A DNA stretch of 64,000 nt, taken from assembly GCA_947494645.1 (NCBI GenBank), contig CANLVO010000002.1, positions 676,359 to 740,358 of the forward strand. Reading direction: 5' to 3'. The position numbers and the translations under genes are program-made. This DNA comes from an uncultured Litoreibacter sp. Its GTDB lineage: Bacteria > Pseudomonadota > Alphaproteobacteria > Rhodobacterales > Rhodobacteraceae. Positions 1 through 9,279 of this stretch are shown piece after piece. The notes beneath the pieces were generated by a model. The model was not told where the DNA came from and did not search any database. It worked only from the letters and a program-made list of their open reading frames with translations. Each line of letters opens with the position of its first letter. Within the stretch, counting starts at the first letter, position 1.

Positions 1-435
1 CTCTGCGACCTCACCCAGCTCTACCATCGGCGTGAAGGGTCGCGCGAGGCGGGCCACAACCGGCGTTACCGTGAAGCCGGTTACCGTCTCATGTGGCGGC
101 AGGTGGCCGATGATCTGTGCCGCGCCGTCGGGCAGCGCGATTTCTTCATGTGCCTCTCGCAGGGCAGCGGCCTCCAGACTGGCATCGCCTTCATCCAACT
201 TGCCGCCCGGAAAGGCGATCTGGCCGGGATGATGCTTCAGCCCTGATGCACGTTTGGTCAGATAGACCGTGGGCGCACCACCTAAGTCGCTGATCAGGAT
301 CAGCACAGCAGCGTCTCGCAATTTGCGATCTTTGGGCAGAACCGTGCCGGGGTTCAGATCAAAATCAGAGGAGGCCGCGCCAGGTTGCCCAAGCGCGGCC
401 TCGATCCGGGTTATCAGTTCAAGCGGTCGGGTCAT
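1..435 (-). CDS. NUDIX hydrolase, CoA-pyrophosphatase type (partial, C-terminus off window)
   Basis: Only the first 145 codons are inside the window, starting from an ATG read on the minus strand at 435. The translation begins MTRPLELITRIEAALGQPG and contains a NUDIX box, GGKLDEGD followed by LREAHEEIAL, preceded by the HHPGQIAFPGG stretch seen in CoA/acyl-CoA diphosphatases of the YeaB/NudL type. Such enzymes cleave the diphosphate of CoA into 4'-phosphopantetheine and 3',5'-ADP in a metal-dependent reaction. The ORF track missed it because the gene is open at the window edge. Its start overlaps the last 17 bases of the Hsp33 gene on the same strand, so the two are probably co-transcribed. 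Confidence 0.88.
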   Translation of the reverse strand, partial: MTRPLELITRIEAALGQPGAASSDFDLNPGTVLPKDRKLRDAAVLILISDLGGAPTVYLTKRASGLKHHPGQIAFPGGKLDEGDASLEAAALREAHEEIALPDGAAQIIGHLPPHETVTGFTVTPVVARLARPFTPMVELGEVAE

Positions 436-1420
436 CGGCGCCTGCCGCCTCGAACCCCAATGTGGCGGGGTCCATCACGTAATGTGTCCCGCAAAACTGG
501 CAGTCTGCGGTCAACGTGCCCTCGTCAGTGGTCATATGCGCGATGTCACCTGCCGAATAGATCGACATGGACTGCCGCACTTTGTCTTCGGAGCAGGTGC
601 AACCAAACGTGACCGGCTGCGCGTCATAGACAATCGGCTGGTCCTCGTGAAACAGCCGCACCAGCAGGTCGGTCGGAGAAACAGACGGCCCGATCAGCTC
701 CATCTCCTCGACCGTGTCGAGCAGGATGTTGGCGCGGTTCCAGTTTTCGCTATCATCGCCTTCCAGCAGATCGGCGCCGTCCAGCAACCCCTTCTCGCCA
801 GTCGCGTCTTCCTTGGCCATCAGCGGCGAGGCTTTGGGCATATGCTGCAACATGATACCGCCAGCCCGCCAGCTTTCGTCCTGACCGGGCTCTTGGCTGC
901 GGCCATAGGTCAACGAGAAACGCGTAGGCAGCTGCTCGGATTGTGCAAAGTAAGTTCCCGCACAATAGGAGAGGCTTTCGCCCGCAATCGGCGTGATGCC
1001 TTGATAGGGTTTCATGTCGTTGCCCTGATCAATCAGAATCGCGAAATAGCCGCGGCCGATTTGCGGAAAATGCGGTGCGTTGGCGTCGATTTTTTCGGCA
1101 TCATAGCTGGCATAGGCGCGCATGCGGGCCGGGGCACCGTCCTTGCTGGGACCATAGTAATCGGTCGCAATCAGCCGCAGCGGGCCGTTGCCGCGAATTT
1201 GCACAGACAGCTTCCAGCGCAGATCAATCGTCTGGCCGATAAGGGCGGTCAGAAGTGCAGCTTCGGCCACCGCTGCTTCGACGGCGGGCGGGTAGTCATG
1301 CTGCGCCAGAACCTGATCCAGCACGCCGTCCAAACGCGCAACGCGTCCGCGAATATCGGAGCGATCCAGTTGAAAGGGCAGAACGGTGTCGTCCCACGCG
1401 ATTTTTTGTCCAAGTGTCAT
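419..1420 (-). CDS. hslO: Hsp33 redox-regulated holdase chaperone
   Basis: A 333-residue protein. The start is placed at MTLGQKIAWDDTVLPF rather than the longer ORF start, because the extra 24 N-terminal residues are not Hsp33-like. Four zinc-binding cysteines lie near the C-terminus: CTC at about 274-276 and CQFC at about 307-310. In the family these hold zinc in the reduced, inactive state; oxidation to disulfides activates holdase function in the cytoplasm. The C-terminal tail beyond the CxxC is about 23 residues, and the protein is some 40 residues longer than E. coli Hsp33, which is usual for alphaproteobacteria. Its stop overlaps the start of the NUDIX gene downstream. Confidence 0.95.
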   Translation of the reverse strand: MTLGQKIAWDDTVLPFQLDRSDIRGRVARLDGVLDQVLAQHDYPPAVEAAVAEAALLTALIGQTIDLRWKLSVQIRGNGPLRLIATDYYGPSKDGAPARMRAYASYDAEKIDANAPHFPQIGRGYFAILIDQGNDMKPYQGITPIAGESLSYCAGTYFAQSEQLPTRFSLTYGRSQEPGQDESWRAGGIMLQHMPKASPLMAKEDATGEKGLLDGADLLEGDDSENWNRANILLDTVEEMELIGPSVSPTDLLVRLFHEDQPIVYDAQPVTFGCTCSEDKVRQSMSIYSAGDIAHMTTDEGTLTADCQFCGTHYVMDPATLGFEAAGADDPTA

Positions 1421-1559
1421 TGGAGATACCTTTTGGCCTTGAGGTGGCATACCGCGTCTATATAGGCACGGCAATACTGGGACCAAGGGCAAGGCGGCTG
1501 TGCGGGTTTTGCATAGCTTCCGGCTCAGCTACGGTACTCGGAAGGCAAGGAGCGCAGCG

Positions 1560-2000
1560 ATGATCAGACGGTACGGCGAACCAGTTCGGCAGGGCCAGCA
1601 ATATACCCGACGGCCCGGAGCTTACGCGATCTTGTGGGACGGGGACGCGATGTTGACCACGTTTCAGTCCGAACCCATTCCAGAGTTGCAGCTGCCCGGT
1701 GGCGGCATTGATCCGGGCGAACACGCCGTGCAGGCGTTGCACCGCGAAGTGATGGAGGAAACGGGTTGGGCGATTTCCTCGCCCCGCCGCTTGGGGGCGT
1801 TTCGCCGCTTTGCCTATATGCCGGAATATGATCTTTGGGCCGAAAAGCTCTGCCATATTTACGTCGCGCGTCCTGTCGTCCGCCGCTCTGCCCCGACAGA
1901 GGCAGGTCACTCCGCGATTTGGACTTCGCCCGAAGGCGCGTTGGAGATGCTGGCCAATGAGGGCGATGCAGATTTTGTGCGGGCCTTCTTCGGTCTTTAG
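1560..2000 (+). CDS. NUDIX hydrolase
   Basis: A 146-residue protein. I use the ATG at 1560 (MIRRYGEP) because an AAGGAG ribosome site sits about 10 bases upstream; the ORF track start at 1500 adds 20 unsupported residues. A complete NUDIX box is visible: GGGIDPGEHAVQALHREVMEETGW, with the REVMEE metal-binding core. Substrate cannot be read from the sequence; the small single-domain form fits a nucleoside-diphosphate or dinucleoside-polyphosphate hydrolase. It is divergent from hslO and convergent with the REC-PP2C gene, sharing a four-base stop overlap with the latter. Confidence 0.88.
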   Translation: MIRRYGEPVRQGQQYTRRPGAYAILWDGDAMLTTFQSEPIPELQLPGGGIDPGEHAVQALHREVMEETGWAISSPRRLGAFRRFAYMPEYDLWAEKLCHIYVARPVVRRSAPTEAGHSAIWTSPEGALEMLANEGDADFVRAFFGL

Positions 2001-3316
2001 CAGTTCGGCTCCTTGGTCGAAGGGCCGTCATATTCAAACACCAGCGCAGAGACGTCGTCCTCGAAATCACCGCCGCCGTTAAACGCCGCCAGTTGGGCGT
2101 AGACATTGTCCAGAAACGCGCCGCGTCTGAGCGATTTGCGGCTGCGTAGAATTTTTCCAAGACCTTCGTCATCAAGCTGTGTGCCTGAGGCGTCCTCCGC
2201 CTCTGTCAGACCGTCAGAATGGAGGACCAGTCTGTCCCCGGGCGACAGGGTAAATTCAAATGTCTCGAACTTGGCATCTGGCAGCAGGCCAACGGGCATC
2301 CCGCCTGTCCCGCGTTTGATCAAAGTGCCGTCATGGCACATATGAAGCGGATGCGGGTGTCCGGCCTGCACGCAGCTGGTGTGTCCAGTGGCCAGGTCAA
2401 TGCAGGCCAATGCCAGGGTGAAATAAAGATCGGTGTTCATCTCCTGCAGCAATATTTCGTTGAGCTGACCGGCGGTCTGTCCGGGATCGCGCAGGTCAAA
2501 ATCGCCGCCGCCACGGTCAACCAACGCAATGTTTTGCGACGGAGAATACCCGCTCAAATAGCCAGCGAGCCGGGCAGTCATCAAAGCGGAGGCCACGCCG
2601 TGACCAGAGACATCCAATGAATACAATCCGATTTTGCTGTTGTTGGCAGAGAACTGCCCCACAAGGTCGCCGCCGATATGCCCGCTGGGATGCAGCATCA
2701 AGGTGGCGTGCCCGCCGATATAGGGCACACTCGTTTCCCGAACGAGCGATTGTTGCAGGCGCCGGGCCTCGGAAAGGTCGCGCTGGACGTTGTCGTAAAG
2801 CGACTGGATTGTGTCGAGCGCGTTGTTCACCACCCGGTTTTTCTGGATCAGCTGGGCGTGCATCTCGACGATACGTTCACCGGCGCGCAGTCGCGCTTTC
2901 AGCTCACCAAAGATGAAGGGTTTTGTCAGGAAGTCGTCCGCGCCGGAATTCAGCCCCTCAGCCACCTCCCTGCTTTCGCCTTTGCTGGTCAGCAGGATAA
3001 AGTAGCCGTACCCGAAGCGGTCAAGCTGCCGGAACGCATGGCAGAATTGCGGGCCATTCATGCCGGGCATGATCCAGTCGCTGATCACCATGGTCACGTC
3101 ATGGCTGCGACAAATCTCTAGCCCCGCCAAAGCGTTGTCGGCCTCCATCACCTCGTAGCCCCATTTGATCAGCGCTTTGGTCAGCATTTTCCGTTGCATG
3201 GCGCTGTCGTCGACCACCAGCACGAGGTGAGGCACCTCGGGATTGGTGACACCCTCATCATCCCATGTGTATGGGAGGTTGGGTTGCGGTTTGGGCAGTA
3301 GGTTAGATGCGGTCAT
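1997..3316 (-). CDS. Response regulator fused to PP2C-type (SpoIIE/RsbU) phosphatase; candidate RbaY
   Basis: About 439 residues from the start MTASNLLPKP at 3316; an in-frame ATG at 3346 is possible. Residues 30-150 form a receiver domain with acidic pocket VVDDS, phospho-acceptor D80 in MVISDWIMPGMNG, LLTSKG and K132 in FLTKPF. A helical linker (about 150-195) leads to a PP2C SpoIIE domain with metal ligands in GGDLVGQF and SLDVSGHGVASALMTA. The family dephosphorylates an anti-sigma-factor antagonist (STAS protein), so phosphorylation of the receiver would switch a partner-switching cascade. The same architecture is known for RbaY of Rhodobacter capsulatus, but no STAS protein or anti-sigma kinase lies nearby. 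It is divergent from a lone HPt gene, a plausible phosphodonor. The RbaY identity is inference. Confidence 0.88.
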   Translation of the reverse strand: MTASNLLPKPQPNLPYTWDDEGVTNPEVPHLVLVVDDSAMQRKMLTKALIKWGYEVMEADNALAGLEICRSHDVTMVISDWIMPGMNGPQFCHAFRQLDRFGYGYFILLTSKGESREVAEGLNSGADDFLTKPFIFGELKARLRAGERIVEMHAQLIQKNRVVNNALDTIQSLYDNVQRDLSEARRLQQSLVRETSVPYIGGHATLMLHPSGHIGGDLVGQFSANNSKIGLYSLDVSGHGVASALMTARLAGYLSGYSPSQNIALVDRGGGDFDLRDPGQTAGQLNEILLQEMNTDLYFTLALACIDLATGHTSCVQAGHPHPLHMCHDGTLIKRGTGGMPVGLLPDAKFETFEFTLSPGDRLVLHSDGLTEAEDASGTQLDDEGLGKILRSRKSLRRGAFLDNVYAQLAAFNGGGDFEDDVSALVFEYDGPSTKEPNC

Positions 3317-3446
3317 GGGGCTACATGACGTGCCGGTTCTTAACATGGTGTGAAGGTTAAAATGCGATGTAAACTTAGGTGCGTGACAAGGAAATGTTAA
3401 CGCAGCCGAGGCCAGATGACTGGCATGGAACACCATGGTGAGCGTG

Positions 3447-3761
3447 ATGATTGACTGGGACCGCGTGGCCGAACTGCGCCGCGATTTTGGGGAAGACGAC
3501 TTCGCCGAAATCGCCACCATGTTCCTGTCGGAAGTGCAAGCCAAGCTTGCTGCAATGCAAGCGCAACTCACCGATGATCTGGCAGAGGATTTTCATTTCG
3601 TGAAAGGCAGCGCCGCAAACCTAGGGTTCGAGCTGCTCTATAAGGAATGCTCATCCGCCGAGCTCAGGTCGCAATCCGACAGCGTGCAGACGTTAGTAAC
3701 GGTCTTCGAAGCCTCCAAAACAGAATTTCTGAATAAGACTGGGATCGAGTTAGCCGCCTAG
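3447..3761 (+). CDS. Single-domain histidine phosphotransfer (HPt) protein
   Basis: 104 residues from MIDWDRVAEL; I prefer the ATG at 3447 because GGTGAG precedes it by a few bases, although an in-frame ATG exists at 3435. The motif HFVKGSAANLG carries the phosphorylatable histidine (H50) and matches the HPt signature H-x-x-KGSA. The rest is predicted helical, as expected of the four-helix HPt fold. It lacks kinase and receiver domains, so it should shuttle phosphate between a remote hybrid kinase and a receiver. It lies head-to-head with the REC-PP2C gene, making that receiver its likely partner (inference). Confidence 0.85.
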   Translation: MIDWDRVAELRRDFGEDDFAEIATMFLSEVQAKLAAMQAQLTDDLAEDFHFVKGSAANLGFELLYKECSSAELRSQSDSVQTLVTVFEASKTEFLNKTGIELAA

Positions 3762-3768
3762 CTGAACC

Positions 3769-5016
3769 CTAAATCAAAAACTCCGACAGCACCGGGTCAT
3801 TGGTGATGTCGCGGTGATCAAAGCCCGCCTTTTTCATCCGGTCAAAGAGCGCGTCGAATGTCCCGGCTTCGCGGGTTTCGATCCCAATGAGCACGGTCCC
3901 GAAATTCCGAGCAGATTTCTTCAGATACTCGAACCGGGCGATGTCATCGTCAGGCCCAAGCAAGTCAAGAAACTCGCGCAACGCCCCGGGGCGCTGGGGC
4001 ATACGCAGCACAAAATATTTCTTGCGCCCCGCAAAGCGCATCGCCCTTTCCTTGACCTCCGGCAGGCGTTCAAAGTCAAAATTCCCGCCGGACGTGACGC
4101 AGACTACAGTCTTGCCAGCCACCTCGCTGCGCAGGTCTTCCAAAGCGTCCAGAACCAATGCGCCTGCAGGCTCCAGTACAATGCCTTCGATATTCAAGAA
4201 TTCCAGAATGGTGCCGCAAATCCTGTCTTCGGGAGCCAGATGCACGGCGCTGGGGGCCACGCCTTTCAGCTCAGCAAATGTGTGGGCCCCTATCCGGGCC
4301 ACCGCCGCGCCATCCACAAACGAATCGATATGAGGCAAGGTGACAGGTGCCCCGTCCTTTAACGCTGCCGTCAGGCTGGCCCCGCCGCTGGGTTCGATAT
4401 ACCGAAATTCCGTCTCCGGGGCGGCAACTGACATGAACTTGGTCATCCCCGCTGACAATCCGCCGCCGCCGACGGGCACCACAACCATGTCAGGTTTGCG
4501 GCCCAAGGCTTCCAGCATCTCCACCGCGACGGAGGCCTGCCCTTCGATCACGTCGGGGTCGTCAAAAGGTGAGAGGAAATGTGCTCCGATCTCGGCACAA
4601 TGGGATTGCGCGGCGGCAAGGGTCTGGTCGAAATAGTCCCCCGTCAGCCGGATCTTGATGCTGTCGCCCCCAAAAGCACGGGTCTTGTCGATCTTCTGTT
4701 GCGGCGTCGTGACGGGCATAAAAACTTCGCCCATCACGCCGAAATGGCGACACACAAAGGCAAAGCCCTGCGCATGATTGCCCGCGCTGGCGCAGACAAA
4801 GCGGTCCCTCTCGGTTTGGACATCACGCAGTTTGCGCATCGCGTTGAATGCACCCCTGATCTTGTAGGATCGCACCGGGGACAGGTCCTCCCGCTTGAGG
4901 TAGATCTCGGCATCGAACTTATCGGACAGGTAGTCGTTGCGCTGCAAGGGCGTCGGTTCAAACACGGCGCGCATCAGCGCGGTGGCGTCGCGGGCGGATG
5001 TCTCGAACTTGGTCAT
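3769..5016 (-). CDS. ilvA: Threonine ammonia-lyase (threonine dehydratase)
   Basis: 415 residues. The catalytic domain shows the PLP lysine in SYKIRGA (K52), the [10 protein letters not shown] loop and the glycine-rich phosphate-binding [10 protein letters not shown]. From about residue 335 follows an ACT-like regulatory domain ([20 protein letters not shown]), a single copy as in the roughly 400-residue forms of alphaproteobacteria and Gram-positives rather than the two copies of E. coli IlvA. It deaminates threonine to 2-oxobutanoate, the first committed step to isoleucine. The single ACT-like domain suggests allosteric control by branched-chain amino acids. It is convergent with the HPt gene, eight bases apart. 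Confidence 0.94.
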   Translation of the reverse strand: MTKFETSARDATALMRAVFEPTPLQRNDYLSDKFDAEIYLKREDLSPVRSYKIRGAFNAMRKLRDVQTERDRFVCASAGNHAQGFAFVCRHFGVMGEVFMPVTTPQQKIDKTRAFGGDSIKIRLTGDYFDQTLAAAQSHCAEIGAHFLSPFDDPDVIEGQASVAVEMLEALGRKPDMVVVPVGGGGLSAGMTKFMSVAAPETEFRYIEPSGGASLTAALKDGAPVTLPHIDSFVDGAAVARIGAHTFAELKGVAPSAVHLAPEDRICGTILEFLNIEGIVLEPAGALVLDALEDLRSEVAGKTVVCVTSGGNFDFERLPEVKERAMRFAGRKKYFVLRMPQRPGALREFLDLLGPDDDIARFEYLKKSARNFGTVLIGIETREAGTFDALFDRMKKAGFDHRDITNDPVLSEFLI

Positions 5017-5172
5017 GATACGCGATGCCCTGCTTGCGGTTGCTTGATAGCGATTAGCGCAGCCATTTTGGCCCGGGTCAATCCAAGGTCAATCGAACGT
5101 CAATCCGGCAGCGGTCTTGCGCCCCGGCTGCAGCCGCGCTACCTCGCGGCAAACCAAATGGAGACCGCGCCC

Positions 5173-6402
5173 ATGTCCGCACCCAAGAAAGTTGTGCTCG
5201 CCTATTCGGGTGGCCTTGATACATCGATCATTCTCAAGTGGCTGCAGACTGAATATGGCTGCGAGGTCGTCACCTTCACCGCCGATCTTGGTCAGGGCGA
5301 AGAGCTGGAACCCGCGCGCCACAAGGCGGAGCTGCTGGGCATCAAGCCTGAGAATATCTTCATCGAAGATGTCCGCGAAGAGTTCGTACGCGACTTTGTC
5401 TTCCCGATGTTCCGGGCCAATTCGGTCTACGAGGGTCTGTACCTCTTGGGCACTTCGATCGCCCGGCCGTTGATTTCCAAACGCCTGGTTGAGATTGCGG
5501 AAGCAACTGGCGCAGATGCAGTGGCGCACGGGGCCACGGGCAAAGGCAACGATCAAGTGCGGTTCGAGCTGTCAGCTTACGCTCTGAACCCTGACATCAA
5601 GGTGATCGCGCCTTGGCGGGAATGGGACCTGTCGTCCCGGACAAAGCTTCTCGAGTTTGCCGAGGCGAACCAAATCCCGATTGCCAAGGACAAACGCGGT
5701 GAGGCTCCGTTCTCTGTCGATGCCAACCTGCTACATACGTCCTCCGAGGGCAAAGTGTTGGAAGACCCGGGCGAAGATGCGCCGGATTACGTCTATCAGC
5801 GGACAACCCATCCCGAAGACGCGCCCGATACGCCGGAATTCGTCGAGATCGGCTTTGAACGCGGCGACGCGGTCAGCATCAACGGCGAGGCGATGAGCCC
5901 GGCGACGATCCTGACCAAGCTGAATGAGCTGGGCGGCAAGCATGGCTGCGGGCGGCTTGATCTGGTCGAGGGGCGCTTTGTTGGGATGAAGTCGCGCGGT
6001 GTCTATGAAACGCCCGGCGGCACACTTCTTCTCGAGGCGCATCGCGGAATTGAATCGATCACGCTGGACCGCGGGGCTGCGCATCTCAAAGACGAGCTGA
6101 TGCCGCGCTACGCGGAGCTGATCTATAACGGCTTCTGGTTCTCGCCCGAGCGCGAGATGCTGCAGGCAGCGATTGATGCGTCACAGGCCTACGTTACAGG
6201 AACGGTTAAGCTGAAGCTCTACAAAGGCTCCGCACGCACGGTGGCGCGCTGGTCTGATCACTCGCTCTATTCAGAGGCGCATGTCACCTTTGAGGAGGAC
6301 GCGGGTGCCTATGACCAGACAGACGCAGCCGGGTTCATCCAACTCAACGCTTTGCGCTTAAAATTGCTGGCGGCGCGGGACAAGCGGGTTAAGAAGAGCT
6401 GA
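5173..6402 (+). CDS. argG: Argininosuccinate synthase
   Basis: 409 residues from [18 protein letters not shown]; the ATG at 5173 has TGGAGA about 9 bases upstream, while the ORF track start far upstream overlaps ilvA antisense and is not credible. The PP-loop ATP-binding motif AYSGGLDTS is at residues 10-18, and the citrulline/aspartate-binding segments [15 protein letters not shown] and [17 protein letters not shown] are intact. The enzyme joins citrulline and aspartate with ATP to make argininosuccinate in arginine biosynthesis. It stands alone, without other arg genes, as is common in alphaproteobacteria. It abuts the following minus-strand methyltransferase with no space between stops. 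Confidence 0.97.
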   Translation: MSAPKKVVLAYSGGLDTSIILKWLQTEYGCEVVTFTADLGQGEELEPARHKAELLGIKPENIFIEDVREEFVRDFVFPMFRANSVYEGLYLLGTSIARPLISKRLVEIAEATGADAVAHGATGKGNDQVRFELSAYALNPDIKVIAPWREWDLSSRTKLLEFAEANQIPIAKDKRGEAPFSVDANLLHTSSEGKVLEDPGEDAPDYVYQRTTHPEDAPDTPEFVEIGFERGDAVSINGEAMSPATILTKLNELGGKHGCGRLDLVEGRFVGMKSRGVYETPGGTLLLEAHRGIESITLDRGAAHLKDELMPRYAELIYNGFWFSPEREMLQAAIDASQAYVTGTVKLKLYKGSARTVARWSDHSLYSEAHVTFEEDAGAYDQTDAAGFIQLNALRLKLLAARDKRVKKS

Positions 6403-7116
6403 TTAGCGCTCCTTGACGAGCCGGGCCACGACGATACCGGGCTCAGTCTCGCTGTCGCGGGGCAGGGCATCAAAGACGGATGCATACATGTCGTGATCCT
6501 CGCGGGTCCGGTAGACGTTCTGCAGCTCCGTGCGGCAGCCCTCGAACTTGTCCATCACGTCAATCTTGAGACTGTGCGGCTCCGTGATGGTCGCGCGGTG
6601 ATTGATTTCGACAATCAAGAGCAACGTGCCGCCAACCTTGGTGACGCGCAGCGCCTCGGCGATGGCTGCGTCAACATTTTCGACATGATCAAGCGCGTTG
6701 AAGATCGACACGACATCGAAGGACTGGTCGTCAAACGGCATATCTTCTGCGCCCGTGTTCACATAGCGCATTGCCTGTTTGCCGCCGTTCAGCTTGACGT
6801 AGCTATCGGCCAACGGGTCAGCGCCCGTGCGGCTGGCAGCATTGTCGGCCCATTCCAGACTACCTGTCGGTCCGCACCCGATGTCGAGCATATGCTTGCC
6901 ATCGAAAAACGAGCGGTCCAGCGCAAAGCTTTCCGTAAAGGCTCGCAGCATATGGGCGTGCTGAAATTCACCTGTCTTGAAAAGATGCTTCTTCCAAAAC
7001 AACAGCTCGAACGACTTCTTGTACCATTCGCGCACGCCAACCGGGGCCACCTGCAAAACGACCGCGGCGCCGTTCTGAATCCCATTCGTCACAATTCTCA
7101 TCAATGAAACCTTCAT
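6403..7116 (-). CDS. Class I SAM-dependent methyltransferase
   Basis: 237 residues starting at MKVSLMRIVTNG (7116), chosen because AAAGAG lies a few bases upstream; the longer 298-residue ORF overlaps the neighbouring gene. Motif I is MLDIGCGPTGSLEW (about residues 76-89), followed by MRYVNTGAEDMPF and SFDVVSIFNALDHVENV, the usual Methyltransf_11 arrangement. The N-terminal 70 residues form a helical cap that may recognise the substrate. The acceptor cannot be predicted; a small-molecule, lipid or sugar substrate is typical of this subfamily. The gene follows the sulfotransferase-like gene on the same strand. Confidence 0.8.
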   Translation of the reverse strand: MKVSLMRIVTNGIQNGAAVVLQVAPVGVREWYKKSFELLFWKKHLFKTGEFQHAHMLRAFTESFALDRSFFDGKHMLDIGCGPTGSLEWADNAASRTGADPLADSYVKLNGGKQAMRYVNTGAEDMPFDDQSFDVVSIFNALDHVENVDAAIAEALRVTKVGGTLLLIVEINHRATITEPHSLKIDVMDKFEGCRTELQNVYRTREDHDMYASVFDALPRDSETEPGIVVARLVKER

Positions 7117-7238
7117 ATCTCTTTCGGCCCTCGGGAGTTGAAAGCCACCAGAATATGCGAAGATTCCTCTGAAATCTGCCGATATTATGGCATATGCCGC
7201 GAGCGCGGATATTTTGTGCGAAGACTTGCCGATTTGGC

Positions 7239-7937
7239 CTAGCCAGCCCGCAATCTTTGAGTGCGCAGTATCGCATAAGCAGGCAATGCGTCTTCGCACA
7301 GCTCGGCCAACGAACCTGATAGGTCAGGCAGTGGTCCCTCGCGACCTGCAAATCCGGTGCTTTGATGGGCGGCATTGTACCAATGCGAGGCCCAGATGCC
7401 GTCTGCTTCGTTTCCGCCCACGGGCCAGCTGAGCATTGCAGGATCAAAGGGCAGGTCCAGCGCAGCACAAAGTGCCATGAGCATGGTTTCAGGGTCATCC
7501 CGAACATCAGCACTGTCGAGGACGATGCCGCCAAACTCTTCATACAGGTCCAGTTGCTGCTCCACTCCGATATCGTCCAGCGTCACCTGTTCGCGTTTCT
7601 CATGGTAGCTGGACAGCACACGGGCTGGGTGGCGGATCAGGAAGACATGTTTGCAGTCCTCGGCCCAGTCCAGCGGGGTGTCTTCCAGGATGTGGTGACA
7701 CATATGCTTTTGGTAGACGTGAGCCGCACCATCTTTCGCACAGGTGGCCGCCGCAGAGTGCCAACGGGTGTCATGGGCGCGCATAATTTCAGCTGCCATC
7801 GGGTCGGGTCGGCCGGTTTCTTTCAGATATGCTGCGTAAAACGGTTCATCGAGCACGGTGAAATCGGAGCGGGCAGCGAAGCTGTACATCATCGCGGTCG
7901 ACAGGTTTCGCGGTCCAGACCAGCAGGCGATCTTCAT
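7239..7937 (-). CDS. Sulfotransferase-like P-loop protein
   Basis: 232 residues. The N-terminus KIACWSGPRNLSTAMMYSF (residues 2-20) resembles the 5'-phosphosulfate-binding loop of sulfotransferases, and VFLIRHPARVLSSYHEKR (about 98-115) resembles the 3'-phosphate-binding segment that contacts PAPS. AAAGGAG precedes the ATG. Short bacterial relatives of this kind are often annotated only as sulfotransferase-family, and their acceptors are unknown. The final residues are Arg/Leu rich without a localisation signal, so it is probably cytoplasmic. The methyltransferase gene begins about 120 bases beyond the stop on the same strand, so the two might act on one metabolite (inference). Confidence 0.7.
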   Translation of the reverse strand: MKIACWSGPRNLSTAMMYSFAARSDFTVLDEPFYAAYLKETGRPDPMAAEIMRAHDTRWHSAAATCAKDGAAHVYQKHMCHHILEDTPLDWAEDCKHVFLIRHPARVLSSYHEKREQVTLDDIGVEQQLDLYEEFGGIVLDSADVRDDPETMLMALCAALDLPFDPAMLSWPVGGNEADGIWASHWYNAAHQSTGFAGREGPLPDLSGSLAELCEDALPAYAILRTQRLRAG

Positions 7938-8100
7938 GGAAGCACGCTCCTTTGGGCGTCATTCAGCTATTGCTCACTAAACGGCGAAAAATGGCCACTT
8001 GGAAGCCACATTCGGTCGGTTTGTTCGTGGGGATTCACAAAAATGTGAGGCGGCACTATAAACGTGCCAAAAAAGAAATAAATCCAGAGGATGTATTGAG

Positions 8101-9276
8101 ATGAGCGATACTTCAATGAACGTAAACCCGGGCGAGACCCAGCAGGTCGTGTTTAACGGCAAGGCTGGCGAATGGTTCGGTATTTGGATCGTGAACCTGC
8201 TTCTGAGCATTGTGACGATCGGAATTTACTCGGCTTGGGCTAAAGTGCGCACCAAGAAATACTTCTACAACAACACGTTTATCGCAGGTCGCAACTTCGA
8301 CTACCACGCGACGGGCAAACAAATTCTGATCGGCCGGATCATCGTGATTGTGGGCTTTATCGCCTTCACCCTGCTTTCCGCGATCCCTTTTGTGAATATC
8401 ATTATGTTCCTGGCGCTGTTCGCTGCCTTGCCATGGTTGATCGTCAAATCCCTGCAATTCAACGCACGGCAGTCGAGCTTCTCGAATGTGCGGTTCAACT
8501 TTACCGGAAAGATGGGCCGGGCCTTTGTGGTCTACGTGCTTCTGCCGATTGTTCTTTACATCGCGATTGTAGCTGTTGGCGCTGGCGGCGGATTTTTGGC
8601 AGGACAAACCGGCTCTGTTGCGCTTGGCGCGCTGGCCGCTGTCGCGGTGCTGGTGATCTTGCTCTTTGCGATCCCAATCGTAGACCGCGCAATCAAGCGC
8701 TACGTGATCAACCATCACTGGCTTGGCAAAGCAGCATTTAGTTTCGATGCGGGCCTCAGCCCGTTCGTGAAAGCGCTGTCTCTGGCGCTGGCGTGGATCG
8801 TCTTGGTTGTTCTGGTCTCAGGCGTCTTGTTTGGCGCGTCCTTTGCCTCGCTGGCCGACATGTTCGTCAGCCTTGATGCAGGCGGGGAACCAACGCCGGG
8901 CCAACTTGGTCTGATCGGTCTAATCTACCTGCTGTTCTTTGTGGCCTTCCTGCCAGCGGGCTTCATCTACCAAGCACTGATCCGCAACGTGATGTATGAC
9001 AACACCCAGCTTGATGGGGGCCACAAGTTCCGCTCGACCGTGAAGGTCGGCAAGCTGATGTGGATCGCCATTTCCAACGCCTTTGTGGTCGCGATCAGCA
9101 TCGGTCTGATGTTGCCATGGGCCCAGATCCGGATGCAGTCCTATCTGGCGTCGCAAACCTTTGTTATCCCCGGCTCCTCGCTGGATGACTTCATCGGCGA
9201 GCAGCAGGCCGCAGGCAACGCTATTGGCGATGCGTATGGCGATCTTGAGGGTGTCGACTTCGGCGTCGGTATCTGA
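8101..9276 (+). CDS. DUF898 (YjgN-family) multi-pass membrane protein
   Basis: 391 residues. After a hydrophilic N-terminus, the segment FNGKAGEWFGIWIVNLLLSIVTIGIYSAWAKVRTKKYFYNNT is the diagnostic start of the DUF898/YjgN family. Six to seven hydrophobic spans follow, and the second half repeats the pattern (NVMYDNTQLDGGHKFRSTVKVGKLMWIAISN). The molecular function is unknown. The stop is three bases before the GTG of an M48 metallopeptidase gene, so the two are translationally linked. DUF898-M48 neighbours are known elsewhere in proteobacteria, which suggests that the membrane protein and the protease cooperate. The 163-base gap upstream should hold the operon promoter. Confidence 0.88.
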   Translation: MSDTSMNVNPGETQQVVFNGKAGEWFGIWIVNLLLSIVTIGIYSAWAKVRTKKYFYNNTFIAGRNFDYHATGKQILIGRIIVIVGFIAFTLLSAIPFVNIIMFLALFAALPWLIVKSLQFNARQSSFSNVRFNFTGKMGRAFVVYVLLPIVLYIAIVAVGAGGGFLAGQTGSVALGALAAVAVLVILLFAIPIVDRAIKRYVINHHWLGKAAFSFDAGLSPFVKALSLALAWIVLVVLVSGVLFGASFASLADMFVSLDAGGEPTPGQLGLIGLIYLLFFVAFLPAGFIYQALIRNVMYDNTQLDGGHKFRSTVKVGKLMWIAISNAFVVAISIGLMLPWAQIRMQSYLASQTFVIPGSSLDDFIGEQQAAGNAIGDAYGDLEGVDFGVGI

Positions 9277-9279
9277 CGC

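Noticed and set aside
269-1465. 398-residue plus-strand ORF
   Set aside because: It is antisense to hslO, whose zinc motifs and length are convincing; the translation has no family features.
3340-3395. Several TTAA/TTAAC elements between REC-PP2C and HPt genes
   Set aside because: The spacings are not seven bases, so these are half-sites at best and not called as CtrA boxes.
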